DNA of 64,000 bases from contig NZ_JAPQNS010000001.1 of the NCBI RefSeq assembly GCF_028867935.1, forward strand, positions 868,001-932,000. Reading direction: 5' to 3'. Below are positions 42,014-50,532 of the stretch, piece by piece; the stretch's first letter is position 1, and the number at the start of each line of letters is the position of its first letter. The stretch comes from Flavobacterium sp. SUN052. GTDB lineage: Bacteria; Bacteroidota; Bacteroidia; Flavobacteriales; Flavobacteriaceae. Below the pieces are notes generated by a model, which saw nothing but the letters and a program-made list of their open reading frames with translations, was not told where the DNA came from and did not search any database. The position numbers and the translations under genes are program-made.

Positions 42014-44683
42014 ATGAATCGCCCTAAACCAATAGAACCACCGCGCTGGGCGCGAACCCTACTGCGTTGGTGGGCTCACCCCGACACGCAGGAAGAAGTG
42101 GAGGGCGACCTGCTCGAACTCTACGACCACTGGGTGCAAACGGTAGGAGCGCGCAAGGCCGACTGGCGCTACAGCCTGAGTGCCCTGAAATTACTGCGGC
42201 CGCTGGCCAAACCAACTACAAAAGAACAGTACACAACACCCTCCCTTCTGAGTTCTGACATGATTAGCAATTATTTGAAAATCGCCTGGCGTAACCTGCT
42301 CCGTAACCCCGGTCTCAGCACGATTAATATTGTTGGTCTGAGCACAGGCCTGGCGGCCGTTATGTTTATTCTGCTCTTTGTGCGGGATGAAGTGTCGTAC
42401 GACCGGTTTCATACGCAGGCCAATCAACTGTATAGGGTTGTTCTGAACGCAACAACACCTGATGGTAACGAAGTAGCAACCGGGGCAACGGGTGTACCAC
42501 AGGGACCTGCTTTTGCCGCCCAATTACCCGAAGTGGCGGGCTTTTGCCGCGTACAGGGATACGAAATGTTGATTCGGCATAAGGAGGAGGCTGTGTATAA
42601 GCAAGTCATGTATGTCGACACGTCTTTTTTAAAGCTGTTCAGCTTTGACTTGCTGGCCGGTAACCCCAACACGATACTGAGCGATCCGGGAAGCGTGGTC
42701 ATTACCGACGATATGGCCCGAACTTACTTTGGGACGACGGACGTGCTCAATCAGCTGCTGTCAATCGACGCTGGAGGAAGTTTCGAAAGCTACCGCATTA
42801 CTGGCGTCGTGAAAACGCCACCCGCCAATTCGAGCATCCGTTTCGATGTACTACGGCCTTTCGTGGCATCGCTCCCGCCCAACCAGAAAGCATGGTCGGA
42901 GAGTGACTGGTCGGAGGGGTTTTTGAACACCTTTTTGTTGTTGCGCACCAACCGTGACGGCATCGGTGCTGATCCCGTAAAAACAGAGCAGAAACTGGCT
43001 ACAGTATTTGAAAAATATGCTGGAAAACAGCTTGCTCAGATTCGCAAAGAGCAAGGCTCGTTTCAAATGGCCTATCATCTGCAACCTTATACGGCCATGC
43101 ATCTCGACGACCGGTATGAGTTGAGCAATGGCCTGGAGCGCGGGTCGTCATCGCTCTATTCGTATATTCTGAGTGGTATTGCCGGACTGATATTACTGCT
43201 GGCGGGTATCAACTTCGTTAATCTGACCCTGGCCCGGTCGTTGCGTCGAACCAAAGAAGTTGGTATTCGCAAAGTAACGGGCAGTACTCGTGGGCAGTTA
43301 ATTGGGCAGTTTGTTGGCGAGACGTTTTTGCTAACTCTGCTGGCATTTATTCCAGCTTTGCTCCTGGTTTACCTATTGTTGCCCGAGTTTGGTGCGCTGG
43401 CTAACAAAGCACTGCAAATCAGTTATCTGCTCAATATTGAGACAGTCGGACTTTTCGCGGGCCTACTGTTACTGGTAACGCTGTTGGCTGGTTTTTATCC
43501 GGCACGAGTTCTCTCCAGTTTCAATCCCGCACAAGTGCTGTACGGTCGGCTGCGGATGGTACGGAGCAGTAATCCGAGTAAATCATTGCTGGTGCTTCAG
43601 TTCGTCATTGCCACGGTGCTGCTGATTTGGACTCTGGTGCTGCATGGGCAGTTTACGTTCATTCAAACGGCCAATGTTGGCTACGAGCGTGCCAATCGAG
43701 TGCGGGTTTATGTTCCCTGGGGCCGCGAAAGACAGGGCGAGTTAGTGAAGCAGGCGCTTCGTAATCAACCGGGTATCGAAGCTGTTGCCCGAAAATCGGG
43801 AGGCCATCGGGCCGGTACCTACTACGTGGGAAACAAGCCCGTTAAATCGGGTAATGAATGGGTTGATGATCAGTATCTCAACTTCGTGAACATACCCATT
43901 GTGGCAGGTAGGGGGTTGCAGGCGAGTTTCCCGGCCGACAGTCTATCCAATATTCTGGTCAACGAAACCTTCGTGAAGCAGTTTCTGGCAACCAACCAAC
44001 CCGCTGTTGGGCAGGTCATTCAACGTCAGGAAGGCGACAATGGTCGGCGCGATTTAACGGTGGTTGGCGTGGTGCGCGATTATCAATACCGCTCGCTGCG
44101 CGATAAACCCGAACCCGTTCTGTTTCAGCTTGGCAAGCCCGAACAGATGAATCAGCTCTACGTCCGGCTGAACCCCAGCCAGATGCAGGCCGGGTTGCAA
44201 ACCATCGAACAGACCTTCAAACAGCTCATTCCTTACCAGCCGTTTTCCTACTCTTTTATGGAAGATGACCGCCTGAGCGATTACGCCAATGATGCCCGTT
44301 GGAAACAACTCATCACCTATGCCGCTCTGCTGGCCATTCTGATTGCGGGCCTTGGGCTATTTGGGATGATTTCGCTGACGGTTGAACAGCGAACCAAGGA
44401 AATTGGCATTCGGAAAGTACTGGGTGCGAGTGTTTTTGAAGTCAGCCAGTCGCTGGCCGGGAACTACCTGAAATCGGTAATGCTGGCCTTCCTGATTGCT
44501 GCCCCCATCGGCTGGTATGCCGCCCGCCAGTGGCTCGACACGTTCGCGTACCGAATGGAGTTGAACGCATGGCTTTTTGCGCTGGTTGGGGTGTCGATAC
44601 TGGGCATCGCCTTGCTCACGGTGAGTTTCCAAAGTGTGAAAGCGGCCCTGATGAATCCGGTGAAATCGTTGCGTTCAGAATAG
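42014..44683 (+). CDS. Prefix-domain FtsX/MacB-type permease 10
   Basis: 889 residues; body from M83. Type A prefix (RWWAHPDTQEEVEGDLLELY). The body belongs to a different clade from its operon neighbours: TM2 ends INFVNLTLARSLRRTKEVG, as in permeases 4 and 13. Motif 1 is RTKEVGIRKVTGS (about 411) and motif 2 is EQRTKEIGIRKVLGA. After motif 2 it reads FEVSQSLAGNYLKSV, where most of the others have LLSKDF, so the last TM segment is unusual. The first periplasmic domain is long, with KYAGKQLAQIRKEQG near its end. It starts 3 bases after permease 9 and ends NPVKSLRSE. Confidence 0.93.
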   Translation: MNRPKPIEPPRWARTLLRWWAHPDTQEEVEGDLLELYDHWVQTVGARKADWRYSLSALKLLRPLAKPTTKEQYTTPSLLSSDMISNYLKIAWRNLLRNPGLSTINIVGLSTGLAAVMFILLFVRDEVSYDRFHTQANQLYRVVLNATTPDGNEVATGATGVPQGPAFAAQLPEVAGFCRVQGYEMLIRHKEEAVYKQVMYVDTSFLKLFSFDLLAGNPNTILSDPGSVVITDDMARTYFGTTDVLNQLLSIDAGGSFESYRITGVVKTPPANSSIRFDVLRPFVASLPPNQKAWSESDWSEGFLNTFLLLRTNRDGIGADPVKTEQKLATVFEKYAGKQLAQIRKEQGSFQMAYHLQPYTAMHLDDRYELSNGLERGSSSLYSYILSGIAGLILLLAGINFVNLTLARSLRRTKEVGIRKVTGSTRGQLIGQFVGETFLLTLLAFIPALLLVYLLLPEFGALANKALQISYLLNIETVGLFAGLLLLVTLLAGFYPARVLSSFNPAQVLYGRLRMVRSSNPSKSLLVLQFVIATVLLIWTLVLHGQFTFIQTANVGYERANRVRVYVPWGRERQGELVKQALRNQPGIEAVARKSGGHRAGTYYVGNKPVKSGNEWVDDQYLNFVNIPIVAGRGLQASFPADSLSNILVNETFVKQFLATNQPAVGQVIQRQEGDNGRRDLTVVGVVRDYQYRSLRDKPEPVLFQLGKPEQMNQLYVRLNPSQMQAGLQTIEQTFKQLIPYQPFSYSFMEDDRLSDYANDARWKQLITYAALLAILIAGLGLFGMISLTVEQRTKEIGIRKVLGASVFEVSQSLAGNYLKSVMLAFLIAAPIGWYAARQWLDTFAYRMELNAWLFALVGVSILGIALLTVSFQSVKAALMNPVKSLRSE

Positions 44684-44685
44684 TG

Positions 44686-47364
44686 ATGAAACGCCCCCAA
44701 GACACCGGTCCGCCCCGTTGGGCGCAAACGCTGCTCCACTGGTGGGGCCACCCCGATACGCGGGAGGAAGTGGAGGGCGACCTGCTCGAACTTTACGACC
44801 ACTGGGTGCAAACGGTGGGAAAGCGTAAGGCTGACTGGCGCTACAGCCTGAGTGCGCTCAAATTGCTGCGACCATTGGCCCAATCGAAACGATCAAACCA
44901 CTATCCAACCCGGAATCGCTACGGCGAACCGGCTTTACCACCCTCCTTATTAACTCCTGCTATGATACGGAACTATGTTAAAATCGCCTGGCGCAATCTG
45001 GCAAAAAGCAAAGGGTATTCGTTTATTAATATTACGGGTTTGGCCGCTGGTATGGCCTGTGCCGTTCTGATCTTTCTGGCCGTCAAACACGAGACCAGCT
45101 ACGACCAGAACCACAAAAATGGCAATCGGATTTACCGAGTCGAGACGGAAAACATAACGGAGAAACACACCTATCCAGGTACCTACACGGGCATGGCCAA
45201 TGCGTTGCACACCGACGTCCCCGAAGTTGAGCAAGTAGTTCGGCTTTTCAAGAATTATGATAAAACATTCGCCCTCCCCAATTCCGACAAACAATTCAAA
45301 GAGTCGTTCGTATTTGCCGACAATAACCTGTTTCAGTTGCTTGACTATCAGTGGGTAACGGGCGATGCTCGCACAGCTCTGCTACAACCCAACACGGTGG
45401 TATTGAGCCGGTCGTATGCCGACAAGTATTTTGGCACAAGCAATGTACTCGGGAAAACCATCCGGCTCGACAATAAGCAGGATTTGCAGGTGACTGGGGT
45501 GCTGGACGATTATCCGGCCACAACCAGTTTTCCGTTCGATCTGGTGGTTTCGTTTCCTACGCTTAAAAGCAACAATCCCGATTTTGACTTGAATAAATGG
45601 AATGGCTGGGGCGATAATTTCCAGGTCTACGTGCTGCTTAAAAATGGGATTCGTCCCGCCCAGTTAGCCCCCCGGTTTCGCAAAATCGTTGCTAAATACA
45701 TGGGCGATGAGGCCCTGGCTGACAAAGATTTTAAACTAAACCCGCTCGCTCAGTTGCACTACGATGGAAACCTGAGTGGTCGCACGGCTAATCTTACTAT
45801 GCTCCGTACGCTGTCGCTTATTGGTGCATTTGTGCTCCTGATTGCCTGCTTTAATTTTATCAATTTGGCTACCGCTCAGGCTTTTAAACGCGCCAAAGAA
45901 GTTGGCATTCGGAAAGCAGTAGGCAGTAACCGCTGGTCGCTGGTGTATCAGTTTTTGGTAGAAGCCAGCCTGATCACGATCCTGGCAGTACTGGTTGCAA
46001 TCGGGGTAGCGCAGATCAGTCTACCGTCAGTAGTGTCGATTCTGGCAATTCCTTTAACAACTTCGGATGTGTACACCTGGCAAACAGGCGTGTTTATACT
46101 GGCTCTGGCCGTTGTCACAACGCTGCTGGCGGGCATGTATCCTGCTTTCCGATTGTCGGGTATGGCACCGATCTGGGCGCTGAAAAACAACACCATCCAT
46201 TCAGGTAAACAATGGTTTTCGTTGCGCCAGGGGTTGGTGGTTGTTCAATTTACCGTGTCGCTGGTTTTGGTCAGCAGCGCTTTCCTGATGAATCAGCAAC
46301 TAAATTTCTTTAAAAACGCTGACCTGGGTTTTAATAAGTCGGCCATTGTTACGGTTGGTCTGCCCGACAATGAACCTGAGAAGTTGCGGGCGCTTCGGGC
46401 TCGCCTGGCCGGGTCTCCGCAGATCAAAGACATCAGTTTTTCGTTCAATAGCGCATCGGCAGAAAGCAACTGGATGCAGCTGATGGAATACCGGAAAAAC
46501 GCTAAAGCCACACCGATAAAAACCCAGATGAAAATGGGTGATTCGCATTATCTGCAAACCTACGGCATTCAGTTGCTGGCGGGCCAACACCTCAAGGATA
46601 CAGACACATTGTCGGGCTCTTTCAAGATTATTGCTAATGAAGTGTTCATCAACCGAATGGGCATTCGCCAGCCAGCCGATGCAATTGGGCAACGCGTATA
46701 CTACGGAGATGGAAAGGATTATGCAACGATTGTTGGTGTCTCGAAAAACTTCAACGTCAATTCACTGCACCAAAAAATCGACCCAACCGTGATTCAGGTG
46801 GTTCCCAACAACTTTTATCAGGCTGGCATAAAACTGCAAAACGAAAAACCTACAGCCGAGATGATCCAGGCAGCGCTGGCTCAGATCGAAACGGAGTGGA
46901 AAGCAGTGTTCCCTAATCAGGTGTTTGATTACCGTTTTCTGGATGAAGCGTTAGCTCAGGCGTATCAGTCCGAAACCCGAACCGCGCAGCTGATCGAAGC
47001 CTCCACCTTTCTGGCCATTCTGATTGCCTGCCTCGGTTTGTTCGGGTTGGCGACCTTTACAGCCGAGCAACGCACCAAAGAGATTGGTGTCCGAAAAGTA
47101 TTAGGCGCATCAGTTGTCAGTATCGTTACATTGCTTTCAAAAGACTTCCTGAAGCTGGTTTTAATTGCGCTGGTTATTGCCTCGCCCATTGCCTGGTGGG
47201 CCATGAGCCAATGGCTCCAGAACTTTGAGTTCAAAATTGCCATTGAGTGGTGGGTATTTGCGCTAACTGGCTTGCTTATGATCGTTCTAACGCTGTTCAC
47301 AGTAAGTTTCCAGAGCGTGAAAGCGGCCCTGATGAATCCAGTGAAAAGCCTACGGTCCGAGTAG
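44686..47364 (+). CDS. Prefix-domain FtsX/MacB-type permease 11
   Basis: 892 residues, the longest of the thirteen; body from M93. Type A prefix with a longer linker (SKRSNHYPTRNRYGEPAL). The start at 44686 lies 2 bases after permease 10; a frame opening at 44530 is inside the upstream gene and is rejected. TM2 reads CFNFINLATAQAFKRAKEVG, where AQAF replaces ARS. Motif 1 is RAKEVGIRKAVGS (about 401) and motif 2 is EQRTKEIGVRKVLGA. Last gene of the PadR 1 operon, followed by a hairpin with a T-run. Confidence 0.93.
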   Translation: MKRPQDTGPPRWAQTLLHWWGHPDTREEVEGDLLELYDHWVQTVGKRKADWRYSLSALKLLRPLAQSKRSNHYPTRNRYGEPALPPSLLTPAMIRNYVKIAWRNLAKSKGYSFINITGLAAGMACAVLIFLAVKHETSYDQNHKNGNRIYRVETENITEKHTYPGTYTGMANALHTDVPEVEQVVRLFKNYDKTFALPNSDKQFKESFVFADNNLFQLLDYQWVTGDARTALLQPNTVVLSRSYADKYFGTSNVLGKTIRLDNKQDLQVTGVLDDYPATTSFPFDLVVSFPTLKSNNPDFDLNKWNGWGDNFQVYVLLKNGIRPAQLAPRFRKIVAKYMGDEALADKDFKLNPLAQLHYDGNLSGRTANLTMLRTLSLIGAFVLLIACFNFINLATAQAFKRAKEVGIRKAVGSNRWSLVYQFLVEASLITILAVLVAIGVAQISLPSVVSILAIPLTTSDVYTWQTGVFILALAVVTTLLAGMYPAFRLSGMAPIWALKNNTIHSGKQWFSLRQGLVVVQFTVSLVLVSSAFLMNQQLNFFKNADLGFNKSAIVTVGLPDNEPEKLRALRARLAGSPQIKDISFSFNSASAESNWMQLMEYRKNAKATPIKTQMKMGDSHYLQTYGIQLLAGQHLKDTDTLSGSFKIIANEVFINRMGIRQPADAIGQRVYYGDGKDYATIVGVSKNFNVNSLHQKIDPTVIQVVPNNFYQAGIKLQNEKPTAEMIQAALAQIETEWKAVFPNQVFDYRFLDEALAQAYQSETRTAQLIEASTFLAILIACLGLFGLATFTAEQRTKEIGVRKVLGASVVSIVTLLSKDFLKLVLIALVIASPIAWWAMSQWLQNFEFKIAIEWWVFALTGLLMIVLTLFTVSFQSVKAALMNPVKSLRSE

Positions 47365-47426
47365 AGACGCAAGATTTCGGGGCTTAGATTCCGCAAGATC
47401 TTTACCACAATTGCCCTTGTCCTGAA

Positions 47427-47474
47427 GCGTACATCCATTGTCCACAAACGGACAAGTTGGGTGTACGCTTTTTT
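47427..47474 (+). terminator. Terminator after permease 11, with TGTCC dyad at its tip
   Basis: Arms GCGTACA...TTGTCC (47427-47443) and GGACAA...TGTACGC (47450-47468) pair with an internal bulge, followed by TTTTTT (47469-47474). The tip TTGTCC-acaaac-GGACAA (47438-47455) matches the dyads near padR 1 and in the 20499 hairpin. It ends the PadR 1 operon and lies about 90 bases before padR 2. Confidence 0.65.
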
Positions 47475-47516
47475 GTAAATCACTCTCCACATGCTCAAAA
47501 AGCCAATTTTCTGAAC

Positions 47517-47537
47517 TGGCACTGCATTTGATCAGCA
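47517..47537 (+). promoter_or_regulatory. Conserved padR leader element, copy 2
   Basis: TGGCAC-T-GCATTTGATC-A-GCA, 19 of 21 positions identical to 36362-36382. The distance to the padR start is the same (23 bases to the ATG at 47561). Confidence 0.6.
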
Positions 47538-47560
47538 AAAATAGAGATAATAGACAGTCA

Positions 47561-47905
47561 ATGAAACGGACGTATTTAGGTGAGTTTGAAGAAGTGGTTC
47601 TGCTGACAGCAGCCGTACTGGGCCTGCAAAATCAGGCGTATGGCGTGGCTATTACGCATGCAATTAACGAAGAGACAGGCCGCTCTGTGCGTCTGAATCA
47701 AATTCATGCCGCCTTACAACGACTGGAAGATAAAGGTATGGTAAAGTCGAGTATGGGTGACCCAACTCCCGAACGGGGTGGTCGACGCAAACGGCTTTTT
47801 ACCGTAACAGCTTATGGCCAGCGGACCTTGCAGGAAATTCAGGTAGTGCGGTCGAACCTATGGGACCGGCTACAGGCTCCACTTTCACCCGCCCTGAGTG
47901 TATGA
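47561..47905 (+). CDS. PadR-family transcriptional regulator 2
   Basis: 114 residues from the ATG at 47561, chosen because it aligns with PadR 1 (MKR then LGEFEEVVLLTAAVL); an in-frame ATG at 47438 lies in the upstream terminator. The winged helix has AYGVAITHAINEETGR, LNQIHAALQRLEDKGMV and ERGGRRKRLFTVTAYG. Compared with PadR 1 it has a two-residue insertion (LGLQNQ) before the second helix and a different recognition-helix start (LNQIHAA against FSTVHTT), so the two may respond to different ligands. It heads the permease 12-13 operon with an ATGA overlap. Confidence 0.93.
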   Translation: MKRTYLGEFEEVVLLTAAVLGLQNQAYGVAITHAINEETGRSVRLNQIHAALQRLEDKGMVKSSMGDPTPERGGRRKRLFTVTAYGQRTLQEIQVVRSNLWDRLQAPLSPALSV

Positions 47906-50529
47906 AACCCGGTCCAATCCCGCCCCGTACTGCTGACCGACTTCTGGAGTGGTTCGTAGCTTCTCATCTGCTCGAATCGCTACAGGGCGACCTGCACGAG
48001 GAATTTGCCTACCAGGTCGAGCGCATTGGCGAAGGCCGGGCGCGCTGGCGCTACTGGTGGGATGTGCTGGGCTTTCTCAAGCCCCGCTTCATTCGCCGAC
48101 CTAAATCAGAGTACTCAACCCCAACAACAACGACGATGCTACGCAACTACTTGAAAATCGCTTTCCGGAATCTGCTCAAAAACAAAGCGTATTCGGCTAT
48201 CAATATTGGTGGACTGGCTGTTGGTATGTCGGTGGCTATGCTCATTGGCATCTGGATACAGGACGAAGTTTCGGCCAATAAGCATCATAAAAACTACGAA
48301 ACCCTCTACGAGGTAAAACTGAACCAAACCTTTGATGGACGCCGGGGTACGCAGGATGCGTTACCGTTTCCGACGGGCGACGAACTTAGAGCCAACTACC
48401 CCGACTTTAAGGCCGTAGCGACGTATCAGCGGTCAGAAGGAAACCGCTCCTTAATTGTTGGTGATCAAAAATTCGTCAAACAAGGCATTTTTATTGGTGA
48501 AGATGCCATTGATATGTTTTCACTGAATATTCTGAATGGCGATAAAAAACCATTTAAGGAGCCCTATTCTATTGTACTGACGGATGAAACGGCCCAGGCT
48601 CTTTTTGGTAATCAGGACCCGATCGGTAAGATCATCAGACTGGAAAACAAGGCTGATGTAAAAGTAACAGCCGTAGTTGCCAAACAACCGAAAAATGCCA
48701 CGCTCCAGTTTGAGTATTTGCTGCCCTGGAACTTGATGGAGAAGATGAATGACTGGGTCAAAAAAGCAAAAACGGATTGGCGGAATAACGACTTTGGCCT
48801 TTTCGTGCAGCTTAAAGACGGTATCGATCCGGCGCAGACCACCGCTAAGATAAAAAATGTAGTCTTGAATCATCAGGCCAATGATGTTGCTGCAAGAACG
48901 CTCGTCAAGCCCGAGCTTTTCCTCCACCCTATGTCGAAATGGCGGCTCTATTCGGAGTTTAATGAGGGAGTAAACACAGGAGGGTTCATTAAATACGTTC
49001 GGCTATTTGGCATTTTTGGGCTATTTGTTCTGGTGATTGCCTGCATCAATTTTATGAACCTTTCCACCGCTCGTTCAGAAAAACGGGCCAAAGAAGTGGG
49101 TGTCCGCAAGGCAGTTGGCTCGGGTCGTAAGCAGCTTGTCGGGCAGTTTTTGAGTGAATCGACCCTGACTGCCTACATGGCGCTGATCCTGGCATTGGGT
49201 ATTGTACTGCTCTCGCTGCCCTACTTCAACCGGCTGACGGAGAAAACGATGGCGGTTCCCTTCGGCAATCCCATTTTCTGGGGTGTTATGCTGGCCGCTA
49301 CGTTACTGGCTGGTCTACTGGCAGGCAGCTATCCAGCACTTTATCTGTCGTCATTCAATCCCGTCAAAATTCTGAAAGGGGGAGTACATGTCGGGAAAAG
49401 TGCTTCGTTGCCCCGCAAAATTCTGGTGGTGGTTCAGTTCACCTTTTCAGTGGCGCTGATGATTGGCACCATCATCATTTATCAGCAGATCCAGCACGGC
49501 AAAAACCGCCCGGTTGGTTTTACCAAACAAGGGCTCATTTCCATCAACTCGTCGAAAGAGTTGCTCGACCATTATGAAGCGCTTCGGGCCGAACTGTTGA
49601 CAACGGGAGCTGTAACTTCTGTTTGTAAGACTAACGCGCCACCCACCCAATGGTGGAGCAACAATGGTGGCTGGAAATGGAAAGGGGCTAGCCCAGCCGA
49701 TGAATCCGCCATTTTTACAACCATTGCCACGGGTTACGACTACGCCCAAACAATGGGGATCAGGATGAAAGAAGGCCGCGATTTTTCGAGGAATTTCAGG
49801 ACCGACTCCTCGGGTGTGTTGTTGAATGAAGCCGCTGTCAAACGGATGGGACTAAAGCATCCGGTTGGCGAGATTCTGCGATGGGCGAACCGCGAATGGA
49901 CTGTAGTTGGTGTAATCCCCGACATCGTTATGGAATGGTCTGCTTACCGCGCCGTTGGCCCAATGACTATTCTTTTTGCTGAGAATTGGGTCAATTTTAT
50001 CAACGTGCGCATTAACCCAACGGTAGCACCATCCGTGGCTATCGAAAAGATGGCCCCGATATTTAGTAAATACAATCCGGTCTATCCGTTCAGTTACAAG
50101 TTTGCCGATTTAGAGTACGACAAAAAATTCACCTACGAAGAACTCATTGGTAATCTGTCGGCCATTGTGTCGGTGCTGGCGATTTTCATTTCCTGCCTGG
50201 GTTTATTCGGTTTAGCCTCCTTCATGGCCGAGCAACGGACCAAGGAAATCGGTATCCGTAAAGTGTTAGGCGCTAGCGTAACCAATGTATGGGGGTTGCT
50301 GTCCAAAGATTTCGTTCAGTTGGTTATTATTTCCTGTTTGGTGGCTTCGCCTGTGGCCTGGTATGCCATGAATAAATGGCTGGAAGACTACACGTACCGA
50401 ATAACCATTGGGGCGGGTGTGTTTCTGATCGTGCTTTTAGTAGCGCTGGTGATCACCTTATTAACCATCAGTTACCAGGCTATCAAAGCCGCCATTGTAA
50501 ATCCGGTGAAATCCTTACGCACCGAGTAA
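47902..50529 (+). CDS. Prefix-domain FtsX/MacB-type permease 12
   Basis: 875 residues; body from M79. The start at 47902 overlaps the padR 2 stop by 4 bases. The prefix is type B: RTADRLLEWFVASHLLESLQ, then GDLHEEFAYQVERIGEGRA, RWRYWWDVLGFLKP and RFIRRP. It shares with type A only the GDL(L/H)E core and the WRY segment. The body is the sister of permease 9 (NKAYSAINIGGLAVGM, FMNLSTARSEKRAKEVG). Motif 1 is RAKEVGVRKAVGS (about 394) and motif 2 is EQRTKEIGIRKVLGA. It ends NPVKSLRTE. Confidence 0.93.
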   Translation: MKPGPIPPRTADRLLEWFVASHLLESLQGDLHEEFAYQVERIGEGRARWRYWWDVLGFLKPRFIRRPKSEYSTPTTTTMLRNYLKIAFRNLLKNKAYSAINIGGLAVGMSVAMLIGIWIQDEVSANKHHKNYETLYEVKLNQTFDGRRGTQDALPFPTGDELRANYPDFKAVATYQRSEGNRSLIVGDQKFVKQGIFIGEDAIDMFSLNILNGDKKPFKEPYSIVLTDETAQALFGNQDPIGKIIRLENKADVKVTAVVAKQPKNATLQFEYLLPWNLMEKMNDWVKKAKTDWRNNDFGLFVQLKDGIDPAQTTAKIKNVVLNHQANDVAARTLVKPELFLHPMSKWRLYSEFNEGVNTGGFIKYVRLFGIFGLFVLVIACINFMNLSTARSEKRAKEVGVRKAVGSGRKQLVGQFLSESTLTAYMALILALGIVLLSLPYFNRLTEKTMAVPFGNPIFWGVMLAATLLAGLLAGSYPALYLSSFNPVKILKGGVHVGKSASLPRKILVVVQFTFSVALMIGTIIIYQQIQHGKNRPVGFTKQGLISINSSKELLDHYEALRAELLTTGAVTSVCKTNAPPTQWWSNNGGWKWKGASPADESAIFTTIATGYDYAQTMGIRMKEGRDFSRNFRTDSSGVLLNEAAVKRMGLKHPVGEILRWANREWTVVGVIPDIVMEWSAYRAVGPMTILFAENWVNFINVRINPTVAPSVAIEKMAPIFSKYNPVYPFSYKFADLEYDKKFTYEELIGNLSAIVSVLAIFISCLGLFGLASFMAEQRTKEIGIRKVLGASVTNVWGLLSKDFVQLVIISCLVASPVAWYAMNKWLEDYTYRITIGAGVFLIVLLVALVITLLTISYQAIKAAIVNPVKSLRTE

Positions 50530-50532
50530 ATA

